64,000 nt of DNA from Kineosporiaceae bacterium. GTDB lineage: Bacteria; Actinomycetota; Actinomycetes; Actinomycetales; Kineosporiaceae. Location: the NCBI GenBank assembly GCA_016713225.1, contig JADJPO010000007.1:1-64000 (forward strand), read 5' to 3'. The position numbers and the translations under genes were made by a program. Below are positions 62,163 to 64,000 of the stretch, piece after piece (the stretch's first letter is position 1; every line of letters begins with the position of its first letter). Under the pieces are notes generated by a model. The model worked only from the letters and a program-made list of their open reading frames with translations, searched no databases and was not told the DNA's origin.

Positions 62163-62816
62163 TCAGAGGGCTTGGGCGCGGGTGTTGACCTCGCCCTGGG
62201 CGCGCTCCCACCCGAGCAGCGCCACATCGCGGACGACGTCCGCGGCCTGCCCGACCATCACGGCGGCGTCCTCACGCTCGGCCGCGGCGAAGTCCCGCAG
62301 GACGAAGTCCGCCGGGTCCATCCGGCCGGGCGGACGCCCGATACCCAACCGCAGCCGGCAGTAGTCCCGCGAGCCCAGGGACTGCGATATCGAACGCAGC
62401 CCGTTGTGGCCCCCCTCGCCCCCGTCGCGCTTGAGGCGCAGTTGGCCGAACGGCAGATCGAGTTCGTCGTGCAGCACCAGCAGGCGTTCGGGCGCCACAC
62501 CGTAGAAGCCGGCGGCAGCGGTCACCTGACCACCGGACAGGTTCATGTAGCTGGTCGGCACGACCAGCACCAGGCGGGGCCCGGGTCGCATGCCGGACGG
62601 CGTGGCCACCGGTGCCAGGCGCACCTCGGCGACCTGGGCGCGGGACTTGTGCTTGCCCAACCGGACGCCGAGCTCGTCGGCGAGACGGGCCACGGCCATG
62701 GCCCCGGCATTGTGCCGATTGCCGGCGTACTGGGTGCCAGGGTTGCCCAGGCCGACCACCAGCCACGTGGCGTCGGACGGCTCAGGGCTCCCCGGCAGGG
62801 GCCGTTCCGGGCTCAC
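62163..62816 (-). CDS. pth: Peptidyl-tRNA hydrolase
   Basis: 217 residues. Frees tRNAs from dropped peptides. WLVVGLGNPGTQYAGNRHNA, with catalytic His; MNLSGGQVTAAAGFYGV; and LLVLHDELDLPFGQLRLKRD followed by GGHNGLRSISQSLGSRDY. GTG 62816 overlaps the rplY stop as GTGA. rplY-pth is a standard actinobacterial pair. Confidence 0.96.
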   Translation of the reverse strand: MSPERPLPGSPEPSDATWLVVGLGNPGTQYAGNRHNAGAMAVARLADELGVRLGKHKSRAQVAEVRLAPVATPSGMRPGPRLVLVVPTSYMNLSGGQVTAAAGFYGVAPERLLVLHDELDLPFGQLRLKRDGGEGGHNGLRSISQSLGSRDYCRLRLGIGRPPGRMDPADFVLRDFAAAEREDAAVMVGQAADVVRDVALLGWERAQGEVNTRAQAL

Positions 62817-63418
62817 TCGCTCTCGGGAGCCGCTTCGCCCTCGACGTCGGCCTCGGCCTCGTCATCAGTGCTGGTGTCGGTAGGCGTGGTGACCTGCAGC
62901 ACCAGCGCCTCGGCGTCGGTCTCGAGGGTGCTGCCCGCGGGCAACGTGATCTCGCCGGCCAGGATGCGGGCGCCGGCCTCGAGGCCCTCGACGCTGACTT
63001 CGATCGCACTGGGGATGCGGGTGGCCTCGACCTCGATCGACAGGGTGTTGAGCTCGGAGGTCACCAGGGTGCCGCTCTGCGGCTCGCCCACCAGGTGCAG
63101 CGGGACGTCGACGGTGACCTTCTCGCCGCGACGGACCAGCAGCAGGTCGACGTGCTCGATGATGCCCTTGACCGCGTGCCGCTGGACGTCCTTCGGCAGT
63201 GCGAGCTCGGTCGAACCGCCCAGGTCCAGGGTGAGCAGGGTGTTGGACTTCTTCAGGGCCATCATGGTGTCGTGACCCGGCAGGGCGAGGTGCACCGGGT
63301 CGGTGCCGTGGCCGTAGAGCACCGCGGGCACCTTGTGCGCGCGGCGCAGCCGGCGGGCCGCCCCCTTGCCGAACTCGGTGCGCTTCTCGGCGGTGAGCTT
63401 GACCTCGGACACGTTCAC
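62813..63418 (-). CDS. rplY: 50S ribosomal protein L25 (general stress protein Ctc type)
   Basis: 201 residues. The N-terminal 5S-rRNA-binding L25 domain (LTAEKRTEFGKGAARRLRR, VPAVLYGHGTDPVHLALPGH) is followed by a TL5/Ctc C-terminal beta domain (DVPLHLVGEPQSGTLVTSEL) and an acidic tail (DDEAEADVEGEAAPESE). It lies between prs and pth as usual. The 474-bp leader region is unusually long. Confidence 0.96.
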   Translation of the reverse strand: MNVSEVKLTAEKRTEFGKGAARRLRRAHKVPAVLYGHGTDPVHLALPGHDTMMALKKSNTLLTLDLGGSTELALPKDVQRHAVKGIIEHVDLLLVRRGEKVTVDVPLHLVGEPQSGTLVTSELNTLSIEVEATRIPSAIEVSVEGLEAGARILAGEITLPAGSTLETDAEALVLQVTTPTDTSTDDEAEADVEGEAAPESE

Positions 63419-63892
63419 TCCTCATCGGTGAGGCGCAACGGCCTCGGGCGTCTTCGTTACGTCGGGCGATCCTGGCGGTTGCGACAGGGCGAGTGCGCTG
63501 TCGCGGGCGCTGCCCCGAACGGAGGCGAAGGCCGCGAAGACGTTGAGCGCAAGCGCCCGCGTCGATCACGGCTCCGCATCACGAGCTGTTCTGCGGAAGC
63601 CCTCGCCGAGGCAACCGCGCCATCGTAGCCGCGAGATGGCCTGGGGCAGAAATCGTTCGAGCCGCAGTCCTTTCGACATCACACACCCCCGCGGCTCCCT
63701 CACCCTGGGCGGGCGCCCCAGGCCGGGCCTGACGAGGGCCGAGCAAAGGTCGAGTTCAGCCCACCCACTGTCGACCGCGGTCACTTCCGACCGATGACAT
63801 CGTTGTCTTCATCCCAAAGTGACCGCACTCGAGTCAGAACTGACCGCGCAACTCCCGAACCGACCACCCTCGGGTCGGCCCACGCAGCGGTC
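63419..63892. other. prs-rplY intergenic region, no gene seen
   Basis: 474 bp with only short low-quality reading frames. On the leftward strand a TACGAT hexamer at 63628-63623 could be a -10 element for rplY, without a convincing -35. A weak stem (CCGACC 63860-63865 with GGTCGG 63873-63878) could help end prs transcripts. No tRNA or repeat element recognised. Confidence 0.5.
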
Positions 63893-64000
63893 TCAGACGT
63901 TGCCGTCGAACAACGAGGTCACCGAGCCGTCGTCGAACACCTCACGGATCGCCCGGGCGATCATGGGGGCGATCGACAGCACCGTCAGCTTGGGGAACAT
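63893..64000 (-). CDS. prs: Ribose-phosphate pyrophosphokinase, 3' end only
   Basis: The last 35 codons before the window edge read FPKLTVLSIAPMIARAIREV and end DDGSVTSLFDGNV at the stop 63893-63895. This is the conserved C-terminus of PRPP synthetase (the Ile/Arg helix and SVTSLF ending). It makes PRPP for nucleotide, His and Trp synthesis. The order prs-rplY-pth is the expected one. Confidence 0.9.
   Translation of the reverse strand: MFPKLTVLSIAPMIARAIREVFDDGSVTSLFDGNV

Overview
The window comes from a high-GC actinobacterium (Actinomycetota). The pointers are a deazaflavin (F420)-dependent nitroreductase-family protein, an Lsr2-type DNA-binding domain, a DUF222/13E12-type HNH nuclease, a PadR/DUF1700-like pair, and the familiar actinobacterial block ppx-DUF501-ftsB-eno-mazG-(SurA-like lipoprotein)-mfd-pth-rplY-prs. 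Strong GC codon bias and many GTG starts fit. A methyl-accepting chemotaxis protein suggests a motile lineage, but I cannot place the genus from this window.

Layout. 0-8 kb: a secreted propeller protein, a sirtuin, an orphan AbrB/VapB antitoxin, an F420-type nitroreductase, a chemotaxis receptor, a HAD hydrolase, cystathionine beta-synthase, an SGNH hydrolase and an ERCC4-Lsr2 protein. Seven of these nine carry one to three frameshifts, which is most simply explained by poor sequence near a contig end. 8-13 kb: a leftward gamma-glutamyl-polyamine catabolism operon (glutamine synthetase family, aldehyde dehydrogenase, SDR, PuuD-like hydrolase, small protein), with a TauE/SafE permease upstream. 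13.9-22 kb: an APS kinase fused to a degenerate N-terminal region, a Bax-inhibitor-1 family protein, a TetR regulator, an odd tRNA, uracil-DNA glycosylase, dienelactone hydrolase, a YcaQ-like winged-helix protein and a PadR operon. 21.8-25.7 kb: a transcarboxylase operon (5S, 12S, small epsilon-like subunit, 1.3S biotin carrier). 25.7-32.3 kb: conserved housekeeping block (lipoprotein, ppx, DUF501, ftsB, eno, mazG, SurA-like lipoprotein). 32.5-36.9 kb: P1-family peptidase, HNH nuclease and an SMP-30-like protein, an insertion before mfd (37-40.7 kb).

40.8-62 kb lies between mfd and pth and looks accessory. It holds a Wzz-like protein with a long acidic tail, a Wzy-like polymerase/ligase, a kinase-fold protein, a GT2 glycosyltransferase, a Wzx-like flippase and a PAPS-type sulfotransferase. 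Further right are recQ, an ECF sigma factor divergent from a membrane Ser/Thr kinase, an Alg13/Alg14-like glycosyltransferase pair, the PAPS-metabolism genes cysQ-cysD-cysN, and a polyprenyl glycosylphosphotransferase cut off before its catalytic domain. Together these suggest export of a sulfated cell-surface polysaccharide, with sulfate activation encoded nearby. The window ends with pth, rplY and the 3' end of prs.

The most distinctive non-coding features are a dispersed intergenic palindromic repeat present four times, each copy built of three ~21-bp monomers; a short-variable-loop (class I) tRNA with a UAA anticodon; a repeat-rich ftsB-eno gap with a 24-bp-stem hairpin; and several tandem duplications that span stop codons.
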